Shown: positions 12,934 to 24,465 of the stretch, in pieces
Numbering within the stretch: position 1 is the stretch's first letter
How the letters are laid out: each line of letters starts with the position of its first letter
The notes under the pieces: generated by a model
Seen by the model: only the letters and a program-made list of their open reading frames with translations
Told to the model about the DNA's origin: nothing
Database searches by the model: none
Source: Amphiura filiformis
Lineage: Eukaryota > Echinodermata > Ophiuroidea > Amphilepidida > Amphiuridae
Length of the DNA stretch: 64,000 bases
NCBI RefSeq assembly: GCF_039555335.1
Contig: NC_092644.1
Location: 43,758,667 to 43,822,666 of the forward strand
Direction: 5' to 3'
Translations under genes and position numbers: made by a program

Positions 12934-14017
12934 AGTCTGAGAGCACCTTTGACCATGCGCAAAGAATAATTGAAGAAGATGTTTAATGTGATGCGTAGAT
13001 AGCTCAAAAATCACCGTCATATTGGATAGATTTACCAAAGAATATGCTGTAAAGTATTTAGGAATCGGAAACATTTTAACAAATCAATGTTTTTATCTAC
13101 CGGTAATTATTACAAGTAGTGAATAATATTAGCGAGAGAGCCTGGGTGACCTAATCTACTAAACCTTTCCCCTTTGAACTCTAACCCTCCTGCAATATGG
13201 CGAATATTGTCTAGACCTAAAATACACACTGTTAAATGTCGCTTAGAAAAAATTCCGTATAAGGGGACGTGAACCGCGGTCCTACTTTAAATGTAAACAA
13301 TATAACATCATCTTATAATATTCACGATAAATCTGAATCCTGATGCTCAATGCGAACGCTAGAGTTACAAGTTTGAAAACCTCATGTGTTTTGCCATGTT
13401 TATTCGAAATGTCCTCAACGATTTGTCATGATAATACAGAAGCGTATCGTGGTATTATGATAGTTTTAGCCGGGACTCAATCGTTGCGATATTGTAGTAA
13501 AGGTTGTTTAGTTATCAATTAAATATTATTAGAGAAACATGACAAAGATAGTTTTTTATCATATTGAAATACGTTCAAGTATGTCAATATTTTGATGCAC
13601 TTTCAACTGTCATCTTTGCTTTTTGAAAAGCATGGATATGCAGGTCTACTCCACTCAGCCAATATTATTCCTAAAGTAGGAATATCGAATAGACACTACA
13701 GGTCCTTTAAATATCTAAGAAACCCACGCGTTACGATTAACTGTGATCAAATTAGTTTATATTTTGGTTTATCTCGCCCTTGAAAGATACGACCTTGAAT
13801 TTAGCCAGCAGATCACCGCAATGTTGATACGTATCATGGTATAGTTGCAACTATTCTCCTTACCCGATAAAGTTTGCTTTATCAAAGTTTGCCGTCATCA
13901 AAGACCGATACGCTAGCTAGTAAGTGCTGTTTGTGAGTGTGTATGGCAATGTATTGTTTGGGTAGGTTTGTGCAAGCAAACGAGGACACACACTCGCACT
14001 ACACATTTACACTGATT
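12934..14017. other. No gene seen
   Basis: Short open frames only; no TIRs, RNA genes or protein domains recognised. Confidence 0.5.
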
Positions 14018-14365
14018 AGGTATTGTTGGTCGAAGCAGTAAAAAATAATCGATTTTCATTATCTAAATTAATATATTATTGAAAAATGACACTTTTGTGT
14101 TTTGCAAAAGTTCATTCTACAAATCATATACTTTGAAAACTTGCTTGATTTATTGTTGTTAATAAGTTATGTACGTTTTACAAAAGTGTTGTTGTTTCAG
14201 CCCTCTTTACAACATAACTCAGAACAGGATATCTATGATATTTGATTCTTCTACACACTCGCTATGAATTGATCAATGCAATTTTTGCCAATGCTCACTA
14301 CCATTTGCAAGATGCTATGAACTACTAAATCGTAACAGTTTAAAATAGTTGCTAACCTTAAACCG
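14018..14365 (+). repeat. Dispersed repeat R3, copy 1
   Basis: Starts AGGTATTGTTGGTCGAAGCA and contains GTTTCAGCCCTCTTTACAAC. It matches 18683-18900 (same strand) and 38900-39188 (opposite strand). Divergent from the others, so probably older. Full copies begin near TTAAGG and end near CCTTAA, suggesting a small DNA element. Confidence 0.75.
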
Positions 14366-15109
14366 TGGACCACTCTGAAATGAGGGACCGTCCTCGGTTT
14401 CTGGATGTCTGCAAACGACCGTAATTGCTTGTTTAGTATTTGCGAAATACGTTCTCTATCGTACGTGAACGTCCGCAGAAGCTAGATTTAATACCGTACA
14501 ATAAAACCACCAAAGGATGGTCCCACAATTATCTGAAAGTCGTTTGGCGGCAAAAAATTTGGTGTTTCAAGTTAGCGCGCCGATATGCCTACCTCTAATA
14601 CCACTAAGTTAGTACAAGCATCCGTATCCAATACCGTCGCAGCAAATTATCGCAAATTGATTTCATATTTTCAAATAAACTATGAAAAATTAATAAGAAA
14701 TTGAAAGAATGTAATTACCATAGGTGTTACCTCAGTGACCCTTGAGCATTAAGATAACACTGCAAGACGGACGGGGTGTGCAAGAAAAATGAGCAAAGAT
14801 TAATCTGGGAAAATACTGGCTTGTGCTCATAAAAGGTGAGATAAACGGGGTCTCATTTAGTCCTGTGTCACAGTGGTCCTGAACTGTGGTTCTGACCTGA
14901 CTAGTCGGACCTAGATGAGATTGTTTTGTTTCACATTAAACATATAACGCATAAGCCGTCAATCAGATCACTAGTATTTGGCGTTATTGATAAACCATAT
15001 AAATATCCTAACAACGTAGTCAACCATTTCAGTTCAAGACAATTTTATTCTCTTTCGTGAATTCCGGCCAAGAATATTTTGTTTCTTGTGTCAGAATCTG
15101 GCACCGCGC
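14366..15109. other. No gene seen
   Basis: No recognisable coding, RNA or repeat structure between R3 and the candidate promoter. Confidence 0.45.
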
Positions 15110-15525
15110 TCATATTGGCATGATTGATGAGCTTTGATGTGATTGGTCGCAACACCAACCCACTAATTTGCATATATTCTACGTCATCATAGCATACAAA
15201 TATGCATTTTTCTGAATGGAAGAATACCAAGTAGTGTATCTAGTGTTGGACTAAAACAATACACTCGTCATCTACTCAAACACATAACGTACCAATTGCT
15301 ATATATCTTCAGCGCAGTTACCAGCTAAGCTCAGTGTTAATCTCAAAATGCTATTAGACATGGAAGTGTGAGGTTCTTGCAATCTCTTTCTTGATGACCT
15401 TGTTAACTTATATTTGACTATATATTAACTATATATTTGGAATAGAAGTGACTGAGGAGCAATTATAAGCGAATAGTCGTTAGCGACTTACGGCGAACGA
15501 GGCCGGTGAAGTGGCAGAGGTAAGT
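15110..15525 (+). promoter_or_regulatory. Candidate TATA promoter and untranslated first exon with splice donor
   Basis: In order: GTGATTGGTCGC (an inverted CCAAT box, about 15140), ATTTGCATAT (octamer-like, about 15167), TACGTCATC (a CRE-like half site, about 15180), a TATATAT box at 15300-15306, and a consensus donor CAGAG/GTAAGT with the exon ending at 15519. Initiation would be expected near 15330. No ORF starts here, so this would be a 5'-UTR exon. It could belong to the precursor gene at 55170, which needs an upstream exon, or to a non-coding RNA. A chance cluster is quite possible. Confidence 0.25.
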
Positions 15526-16315
15526 AAAATGGGAAAATGACCGTTTCGACGATTTTGTTGTCAAAGCTGAACGTCCGTTTTGTTTAAAATACGATTTGAT
15601 ACGACGCAATTTGAAATAAAGATCTTAGGACTACATCAAGCTGTTTCAGTACATCTGAGCTAACGTTATTTTTTGATTTGAATGTATTTTCTATGTGTAG
15701 TGACTCTCGACAATATGAAATACATGAAATACGTCAAATGGTATATAAATGTCTGGAATGTATCATAAAGTGATAACATTAATGCTTTCCGTGCTCAATG
15801 AAACAAGACCCAATGAAGCTAAGAGACGAATATTGTTGGATGCTGTTTAGACATATATGTTTGTTTATATATATCATTTAGTGTCTTTGTTCACTGGGGC
15901 TCCAGAGTCTACACAGGGTATTTCCACAGGTCAGTTTATAAGCATTTTTGATGATGAATTTGATAGCAATGTAGCATTTGATTTGTTATCATCATCATAA
16001 TTACAAGATATGGTAATTTTACATTTTGTATAACGCAACTTTTATAAAGTGTTACAAATACTATTACACAATGCTCAAATTATTGACTCGTAATATTAAT
16101 CAATCATGTGTTAAAGTTACCATAGATATAATCCATTGAACTTAACAAAAATTGCACAGCCAATTTAACTTTTTGAGGAACTTCTGCCACTGGAATGATT
16201 TATCTACTTATTTAATTCAAATATTTTGTTCAATTTGTGTATACTTTGAGAGTCTTATTTATCAAGTCACTTGAGTCAAAAACATATGTGATCTCTCCAT
16301 CATTTAACGAAGCTG

Positions 16316-16655
16316 ATATTGTTGCAGTTGTTGGTGTTATTGTTGCTTTTGCTATTATTATTGCTTTTGTTGTTATTGTTGTTCCTTTTGTTGTTTGTGC
16401 TGTTCTTGATGCTGCTAATGGTGGATGATACCACGAGAGATGACATTGTCGCTATTTGTGTTATTATTATTGCTTTTGTTGTTGTTGTCGTTGTTTTTGC
16501 TGTAGTTGTCTTTGTTTTTATTATTTTGTTGTTGTTGTTGTTGTTGTTGTTGTACTTCTTCTTCTTCCCATCCTCTTTCTGTTGATATATCTTGTTGCTG
16601 TTTCTGCTAATTGTGATGATAATATGGTGTCTGTTTTTATTGTTGTTGTTACTTA
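16316..16655 (+). repeat. TTG/TTA-rich triplet low-complexity tract
   Basis: Imperfect TTG, TTA and TTC triplets produce open frames rich in Leu, Val, Cys or Phe in all three forward frames. Openness in all frames is a composition effect, so no protein is called. Confidence 0.8.
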
Positions 16656-16732
16656 AATTTATGATACTGGTAAAGTGTCTCTATGGGAGAGTTGTGACTG
16701 CTTGAGTTCCTCAACATCCGTTTTACATGGCA

Positions 16733-16782
16733 TTAAGGGTAGACGAGGTATTGTTGGTCGAAGCAATAGTTAATAACCTTAA
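16733..16782 (+). repeat. R3, internally deleted miniature copy
   Basis: Begins TTAAGGGTAGACGAGGTATT and ends AATAACCTTAA, the two ends of the R3 family as seen at 38900-39188, with the roughly 240-bp interior missing. Typical of a deleted DNA element that keeps its ends. Confidence 0.6.
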
Positions 16783-17675
16783 GAAAAACGTTTTGCGAAT
16801 TAATCACCCGTTTAATTAAAATGAAATATACATACGTCAAGATCACTGTTTTAATAGGATGTTGTAAGCTCAGGAATTAACACTGTGAAATTTTAAGAGG
16901 AAATTTGTTGATAAAAGGTTATTGGTCTTTCTGGATACATATAGGTATAAAATCAAACCTCGACCGGAGCGGCGGTCGACCGCCGGTGTCGAGCGGTTCC
17001 GTCCGGTTGGAACAGATTTCTATTGTTCTAAACAATGGAAAGCGGTAACCAGGGATCGAGTTTTGATTTCATCCCTAAGAAGATCAATACGAATGATAAA
17101 TTTTCCTTCATTTTTTTACTCATTAATTGAGAGCAAGATAGAGGACACTATATCAGCAAGAATTTAAACCATTAAAATCCTTTGTACGTCCAATGCTTGT
17201 TCTCTAAATTAAAAATTTCTATATTCAAGTCCTAAAGATTTATTTTTATTCCACGTATGAAAAGTTTTTTTAAATATCATAAAAAAGTATATTCACGTTT
17301 TACCGTATATCATCGTTAATTTACCGAAGGCTGGGACTGAATTCTTTTTTCGTCAAGGGAAAACAAAGGGATGTAATGACATGCGTTAAATGATGAAGAA
17401 ACCCGCACCACGCACAGCAAATCACCGTTTTAGGTTTTATGTTGGTTACGATGCTTTTTAACCTCTTTGTATTATTTTTGTATACATTTTAGTTTTTATG
17501 TTTACCTTTCCAAAGAGTACGTACTCATCTGTTATATATAGATTTTTCTGTTTAGTTTTATTGTCTCAGGTGATTTTTATTTAGAAATTGTATTCTAGGT
17601 CATGGAACAACTAGAATTTACTAACCTAACCACTGAAATAAACAAACAACATATTTGAATTCCATGAATTACATA
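16783..17675. other. No gene seen
   Basis: AT-rich sequence. An open frame at 16922-17167 shows no recognisable domain. Confidence 0.45.
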
Positions 17676-18030
17676 GGATGTTATGCCTTTTCTTTCCTTC
17701 GAATAATGCAGAAATGTTTGCGACACAGTTTCACTGCCAGATGATTACCCCATTTATTCCACTTTGCACCATATTTCATCAGTTCAGCTTCAATATGGCA
17801 AAATTCGCGTGCATCTGTACCATAAATTTATTCTGTCGCCAAAAAGTGCTGGATTCACTATACTTCAAGAATTTTTTTCTAACCCCATCCTCCCCATGTC
17901 ATAAAGAAATCTACAGTTACTGTCAATTTTCCTATAGTGCAAAGTGGAATAAATGGGGTAATCATCTTGCAGTGAAACTGTGTCGCAAACATTTCTGCAT
18001 TATTCGAAGGAAAGAAAAGGCATAACATCC
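17676..18030. mobile_element. Young MITE with 94-bp TIRs
   Basis: The arms 17676-17769 and 17937-18030 are inverted repeats with one visible mismatch. Outer ends are GGATGTTATGCC and GGCATAACATCC. The open frame across it (17678-18025) is a by-product of the inverted repeat, not a gene. Arm identity implies recent mobility. Confidence 0.9.
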
Positions 18031-18682
18031 TGTTAGAGGTATAGGGCATAGCCTAGTTAACGTCACTGTGTGAAAACTAGCCGGCCAATATTTTTTGTAC
18101 TCTCTGAAATTCTAGAAAATATGGTTTTGTACATGTCCTAAATTTTTAGCTAATTTAGATGCTTGGAAATATTCGTACTTTTGTGTTTTAGTAAGGAAGG
18201 GCACGGTATGGCTTGCAAAATTCCCTGTGTAAATCGAATGCAACTTTTAGTGACTATCACTCATCGCTCTCTTCCAAAGGGCATTAAAACTCAACCACTT
18301 GACGGATATTTGTATATGTTGTCAATCAAGAATAGTATATGTTACATGTGGGCTAAAAACTGAGTAGGTGGAGCATCTGCAAATGGTCGTACCTCCCTGA
18401 TATGTAAATGACAGATAACAACAAAAACTCCCAAAACTGTCCATAACTTTGGTCAGTGGAGAGAGTCAGGGGATTTTAAGTGGGTGATTATTGATTGGCA
18501 AGTGACATATTTGGGCATAAGTGCAGCCCACTATTCAATATGGAGGATGGACTAGACTTTATCGATTGATTTTGCTGTAGTAATTTCCTGTTAATCAGGT
18601 TTCAGTACTGGAAAGGTCGAATCATGTTTGCTGTGCAGCATAACTGCACTATGACGCCACTGGCGGTCTCTGTCTACTTAGA

Positions 18683-18900
18683 AAACGTGCTTGATTTATT
18701 GTTGTTCATGAGTTATGTACCTTTTACAAAGGTGGTGTTGTTTCAGCCCTCTTTACAACAAAACACAAGAACCGCATGACCTACAAAAGTATATCTGTTC
18801 TTCTACACGCCTACACAAGATCGATGCATCTGTTGCCAAAGCTCACTGCCATTCGCAAGAACGACCAAATCGCAACAGATTAAAATAGTTACTAACTTTA
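18683..18900 (+). repeat. Dispersed repeat R3, copy 3 (5'-truncated)
   Basis: From GTGCTTGATTTATTGTTGTT to CAACAGATTAAAATAGTTAC it matches the R3 copies at 14018 and 38900. The first 50 or so bases are missing. Confidence 0.75.
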
Positions 18901-18904
18901 AACT

Positions 18905-19430
18905 TGGTGCGTGGAATCCGTGATATGAGGGGAATATGAAAAAATAAAATTGAGGTCATCCGAGGTCAAAGGTTATTTAGGGGCTAAAATGTAACCTTTT
19001 CTTGTTTGTGCTTAAACTCGGTAAAGAGAATCCTCAATATGACGGGAACATGTAAAGAATTCAAGAGGATCATCAGGGGTTAACCCTCTGTCCGGCTATG
19101 GGTTTCGACGTATTTCGACATATCGATCTGATATTTTGGATAGAGTGTGCACGCGATGTTGAATTGGTGGTTTTAAAGGTCATCGGAGGTCAAAGGTCTT
19201 GGAGTGTTCAAATTTTAAACATTGTCCGTTTGGGCTTAAACTTGCTGGGTGGAATCCGCGATATTAGGGAAACATATAAAAATCAAATCGAGGTCATCCA
19301 AGGTCATCTAGGGGCCAAATTTTAAACCTGGTCCGATTGGGATTTAACTTGCTGAAAGTAATCCTTCATATGGATGAGCATGAACAGAATCAAACCGATA
19401 GTAAGGTACCAATGCTAATCATCAGTGACG
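18905..19430 (+). repeat. Imperfect minisatellite of about 105-bp units carrying AGGTCA half-sites
   Basis: About five degenerate units share GGTGGAATCCGYGATAT, GAGGTCATCCGAGGTCA, and GGGGCYAAATTTTAAAC segments. Three units hold AGGTCA direct repeats spaced by four bases (18953-18968, 19177-19192, 19291-19306). In two of these a further AGGT half-site follows after one base. An open frame at 19098-19325 runs through the repeat and is not considered a gene. Confidence 0.65.
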
Positions 19431-19920
19431 AAATCTTTAGAACAAAGGGTTGAAAGTGTTTTTGGCATGCGGCATGCCTAAATGATACTGAACAAGTTTG
19501 GCTATTGTCAGAATCGTGACAAAGCAATGAACTGTAGTGGTATCTTTCTATGAACTGTAATTAGAAGTGAACAGAACCTTGTAATGCTTTCCACAGATAT
19601 TGTGATATTACATTTAATATTAGACTAAAAACCAATAATGCTTTTATAATAATAATGCTGGTAGGAGCGCAGAGAAAGGAACAAAGGAGGAAATACAAAT
19701 TAGAGTGAAGTAAAGGCATTTTCCAATATCATAGGCTATATGATATATAATGCAAGTGGTGGTGAAGCAAGTGGTGGTGAAAATTTGCATGTGGTTGTGT
19801 GATGTGGGATTTTTGTAGGGGTGTGTGAGGTGTGTGTGAGTGGGGTGCGCATTACTTCCGAGGACTCCAACAGAACTACTCACCGACACAACGAGGACCT
19901 CGTGCTTATGAGGGGTAAAG

Positions 19921-20200
19921 GGTTTTGGTTTCTGCAAAAGATTGTGCAGAGTGGCTTATTTTAAGCTATCCGTTTTTCATTTGTCTATTATTCAGAAACT
20001 AAAAATCAAGAGATGAAAGTTAACAATAGTATGCGTAGTGTAAATGTTCTGCGTATTGGAAATATTCTGGATAGATTTAGCCTACATTTAATCTAGTTGA
20101 GTGGCAGATGTGTTATCATTCAAATGTGAATAGCCTACGTGTGGTAATTCATCATCCCATGGTATAGGCCCATGGCTTTTATATCGGCAGTCAATAATCA
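19921..20200 (+). repeat. 280-bp direct repeat, empty-site copy
   Basis: Matches 21857-22315, which carries an extra 186-bp MITE. Landmarks are TTTCTGCAAAAGATTG and CTACGTGTGGTAATTCATCA. A partial third copy lies at 21736-21840. Here CAAATGTGAATAGCC marks the pre-insertion site. Confidence 0.85.
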
Positions 20201-20390
20201 CTGCTCAACATTCAGAGAAATAATCCCTAGGATTATTTGAACTCGTATTCGCCGTAGATGTGATGATGTAACAGGATTAACTACCATAGCAATAGGTTAG
20301 AACAAATTTTTAATATATCACACTACACTAGTACTTTCACGCGGTACCTCTTTATTGAACCATAGATGTCAAAGAACAGGGAACTTCAAA

Positions 20391-21020
20391 CAGCACGCTT
20401 TTGATTTTGACTAAAATTTTGACTTAACATGCTGCTTAAACTTAATTGTATTTTTGTGCTCCCCAAATATTATAGTTGCCCAAAAACACATATTTCGGTA
20501 GATTAAAGATCACTACATCCATATATCATGACTTTACTTTCAAAATGAGACTTTTTCGTCCTGAAAATTGGGCGCGTTGGATGAACTTCGCATTAGGTAA
20601 AATCAGCATATTTCAACGTAACATCTGCGTTTTATACTACGTTTGAATCCAAAATGGGAAATCGCAATGTCATTTTTTGTACGCAAAGTATCACACACAT
20701 TTCAATGGGCAATCTCTGCGTATGGTCATCGCGTATAAATTTAGTCGATTTTCAACACATCGTTGTACCTTTATTATAATGATAAGTTACAAACAAAAAG
20801 GATCAATAGTAATTAGACTTTCCTTTGTATGTTCATTATCATTGACTGTCTTTAACATATTGTGAAATGGACAAATTTTGTGCATTTTCAACGATGTATC
20901 TACGTCTATTTCGCACGTGGAAAATCTTCAAAACTGGCTAAATACGTGACCTCGCTTCGATACAGGAGAGTGGTTTTGAATAGATCAACGTCCGTCCGAT
21001 ACATACGTTTGGAAATCGCC
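20391..21020 (+). repeat. Dispersed repeat R1, copy 2
   Basis: Closest relative of 4647-5263. It keeps a segment near GAAATGGACAAATTTTGTGC that copy 1 lacks. Confidence 0.8.
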
Positions 21021-21460
21021 ATAAATCTCTCGAGTGATAATCGGATTACACGTTACACTTCGCTGGCGAATTCAGCACTCGATCGGTGAGCTCAGAATAA
21101 AACCAGGGATACCCGGTTTTATTATAAATGTAAAATAAATACAAAAATGTACTGTAATTAAAGCACTTCAGGCTTAATCTTTCACAGGGCATTTATGTAC
21201 ACCAATGGCCATTTAAAATGGTGCAAAAAGTAGAAATTCGAGGTAGTTGCTGTGGAGCAAATCACACATTATGGCTTTAACTTCTTCAAGTTCTCGGTTT
21301 GTAACAAAGCTAAGATCATAGACAAATTTATCGATAACAAATTAACCACTGAGAGATTAGCTATGACAACTGGAAACCATGTGACCAAAACCAAAACCAA
21401 AACTAAAACCATGAAATTGAAAGGACTCAGTACTTGCAATATACATCAGGTGACAAGAGC

Positions 21461-21612
21461 ATTTGCGCAATGATGTCAGATTGTTTGATCTGCGCGGAAG
21501 ATTTTAAGTGGCAACAACACAAGATAAATAGTTTAATAGGTGCTAAAAAGTATTGCAAGAAGTGTCAAAGCAATATTTGTCTGGGAAGAACAACATTTAA
21601 AATGTTTTTGCC
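21461..21612 (+). repeat. 150-bp direct repeat, copy 1
   Basis: ATGATGTCAGATTGTTTGAT through GAACAACATTTA matches 22693-22847. The codon-like look of the small open frames is not conserved between copies, so no gene is called. Confidence 0.8.
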
Positions 21613-21856
21613 AATTTACATTTACATTTTGTAAATTGAAAACTAAAGTATTTTCCAATGGTGTTTCAAGATATAGACAGACAATGTTGATCAAGCATAA
21701 AGCAAATGTATTTTACTATGGTATTACGAGAAGTGGCAAAAGGCATTTGGTTTCCGCAAAAGATTGTGATGAGTGGCCTATTTTAAGCTATAGGTTTCAT
21801 TTCTTTATTGTTCAGAAACTAAAAATCACGAGAAGTGGGTGTAGTAAGCATGGTAC

Positions 21857-22315
21857 GGGTATTTAGTTTCTGCAAAAGATTGCGGAGAGTGGCCTATTGC
21901 AATGTATCCGTTTTCGTTTCTCTATTGTTTAGAAACTAAAAATCAAGAGATGAAAGTTAACAATAGTATGCGTAGTGGAAATGTTCTGCGTAGTGGAAAT
22001 AATTTGGATAGATTTAGCCTACTTTTAATCTAGTTGAGTGGCAGATGTGTTATCATTCAAACGTGATGCGATCAAGCAAAATCAGTCGGAACTCGGAAAT
22101 ATTGATTGAAATTGGACAATCAGTTCCAAAGATATTAGCAATTAAAGTGTTTCCAAAACAAGAGGAAACAAAAGGAAATATTCGCTTTGTTTGGCTATAT
22201 CTCAAAATCAATATTGCCGAGTTCCGACTGATTTTGCTTGATCGCGTCACAAATGTGAAAAACCTACGTGTGGTAATTCATCATCCCATGGTATAGGTCT
22301 TTTATATCGGCAGGC
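21857..22315 (+). repeat. 280-bp direct repeat, MITE-filled copy
   Basis: Second copy of 19921-20200, interrupted by the MITE at 22064-22249. Confidence 0.85.
22064..22249. mobile_element. 186-bp MITE with TGAYGCGATCAAGC termini
   Basis: Arms begin TGATGCGATCAAGCAAAATC and end GATTTTGCTTGATCGCGTCA; the inverted repeat covers about 45 bp each side. Comparison with 19921-20200 gives the empty site, and CAAAYG is duplicated (6 to 9 bp depending on where the TIR starts). A second family member at 50297-51315 has been split by later insertions. hAT-like is possible from the duplication length. Confidence 0.85.
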
Positions 22316-22692
22316 AATAATATTTCACACGGTTGTTTATAGCATGTGAAAGTACGTCATTTTAAAGAAAAGGTTAACACTGATGGCGCTATTTATCATA
22401 AATCGCGTTTTCATCTTTACAAGGGGTATAATGGTATTAAAACATTAGAAAAAGAGTAACAGATAGCAACGAAATTTTCAAAATACTTTTTATCATGAAA
22501 TGTTAGAAATAACTTATATTACTTGGCTAAATTAAATTTAAAATATTGTAAATAGCGCCCTCAATTTGCTCACAAAAATACAGTTTATAGAATAAATAAT
22601 ACCACAAAAAAGCAGAAAAAGAATAATAAGTTGGAAAAGAAACAAAGGTCGGTGTTGAAAGAGCTGGAAATAAGTGTGATAGTTTTTGAGCA

Positions 22693-22847
22693 TTTACGCA
22701 ATGATGTCAGATTGTTTGATCTGCGCGGAAAATTTTAAGTGGCAACAACACAAGATAAATAGTTTAATAAGTGCTAAAAATAGTATTGCAAGAAGTGTCA
22801 TAGTAATATTTTTCTGGGAAGAACAACATTTACAATGATTTTGCAAA
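22693..22847 (+). repeat. 150-bp direct repeat, copy 2
   Basis: Second copy of 21461-21612. Confidence 0.8.
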
Positions 22848-24465
22848 AAACGGTCAATCTACTTTGAATAGTTTTTGTCAAAAGTATGATTCAATGTGCG
22901 GTACGTAAGATTGCACTGATTGAGAAAAAATGAGAATTATACTTTTTACACAATGCAGTGTTGTAATGATGTTCAAAAGTATAGATTTACCAAGTTGTTA
23001 AGACGAGAGTAGTTTTAGCACCTCCAGTAATTGTGCATATGCTACATATCGTATCATGTTATATAAATTAAAAGTACTATATAAAGGCATCGCAGGAAAT
23101 GATACAAATATATATTCCAATAAATTGTCAAACTTAATTAGAGTGGTACAGCAATATTCTATGCGGAGGAAAACTGGAAACAAAGGAAGACTTAATTTTT
23201 ATTTAAAGAACAAAAATCCTGTGAAATGGTGTTGTAGGCACGTAAGCAGCAAGAGTATTAGCTGAGGTAATGTGCATTCACCATTGTCTTACTGAGAGGT
23301 TTTTTATCACATGCTTTTATACAGAAGGTCTGGCACAACCTCAACCTATATTTGGTCCCAGCTATGGGCCTTCCTATACAGCGATACCAAAATAAGTACC
23401 AACATACTTAATATGACGTCACTATGGTGTTATAATGAAATCCTATATAGCGCTATGTAAAAACCAGGCCATCATTTATTTTTGACTAAATCAATATGAA
23501 AGGAACTGATCTAATCTAATCTTATTTAATTTTATACAAATTTGAAGTAAATATCGCGAATAGAATGTTTTTGAAAGAGCAAAAAGCAAACCCAAAAATC
23601 AATGGGCTTCACCAACTTCCTATCCTCGAAGTGTAGTGATCGATAGGTCAAGAATATATCCTATAAATGAGCGCAAGAGATCATCCTAAAATTAGCCTGA
23701 ATCATTTGGTCGCTTTTATATATGAACGTTGTAGTGTACCGAGAAAATCTATTGGAGGTAAGACGAGGGATATTTCCATAATTATGTTAGTGTTATTTAA
23801 AGATAAATGACCCGATTAACAGTCTCATTGCCTTCTTTACACCATCAAAATTGAGATTTTGGCATGAAAAGAAAAGTGTCTCATTATCTTAGTAAACTAC
23901 GTCCTGGATGAAATACGCTACGTTTATGATATTACCAACACATTTTTTTTTTGTTTCTTGTAGGTTTCTAGTATCCAAACACTGGGAAAATATGCCTCGT
24001 CATGAGATAAAACCACCACATTTGGAGAAAACTATGCTTCTTTCTAAGCAAATGAACTCTGTGTGCAAACCAGTGCACCCACTGATGTATCCTGGTTATT
24101 TATTTCATCAACTTGATGTCAAATTGACCAAATGAGGCGAATAGTGATAAATGAGGACGCGACAAATGCGTGGTTACTGTGAGTAAGGGATGCACCATTT
24201 GAATTACAGGGGGTTGGAAGTTGAGGTCGTGGCTATTTTTCTTTCACCATCGAAGGCGGCGACATTGTTTTTAAACGAGGTATTTGACCAGGTCTTTGTT
24301 GTTGTTGAATTTTACATAGTGAGCATGGTGGGTAAAGTTTTAACAGAATACCTTGATATTTTCTATTTCTGCCATATTACTTTTAAAAATATTGAGTTAG
24401 CATGAACATCCCCTGGACAAGGAGCTTACTGCTAATTGTCTCGTTGTAACCCGTACGAAACTCGG
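22848..24465. other. No gene seen; one isolated acceptor-like site
   Basis: A T-rich tract ending TTTCTTGTAG at about 23963 precedes a 56-codon open stretch ending TGA at 24135. The encoded residues resemble no family I know and no upstream exon is evident, so this is not called an exon. Confidence 0.4.

Noticed and set aside
16237..16656. Leu/Val/Cys-rich open frames resembling membrane segments
   Set aside because: Three overlapping frames are all open because of TTG/TTA triplets; this is low-complexity DNA.
17678..18025. 115-codon open frame
   Set aside because: It spans a MITE whose two arms are inverted copies of each other; no domain.
23908..24135. Possible terminal exon after a TTTCTTGTAG acceptor-like site
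   Set aside because: The encoded 56 residues match nothing recognisable and no upstream exon was found; acceptor-like T-rich tracts are common in AT-rich DNA.
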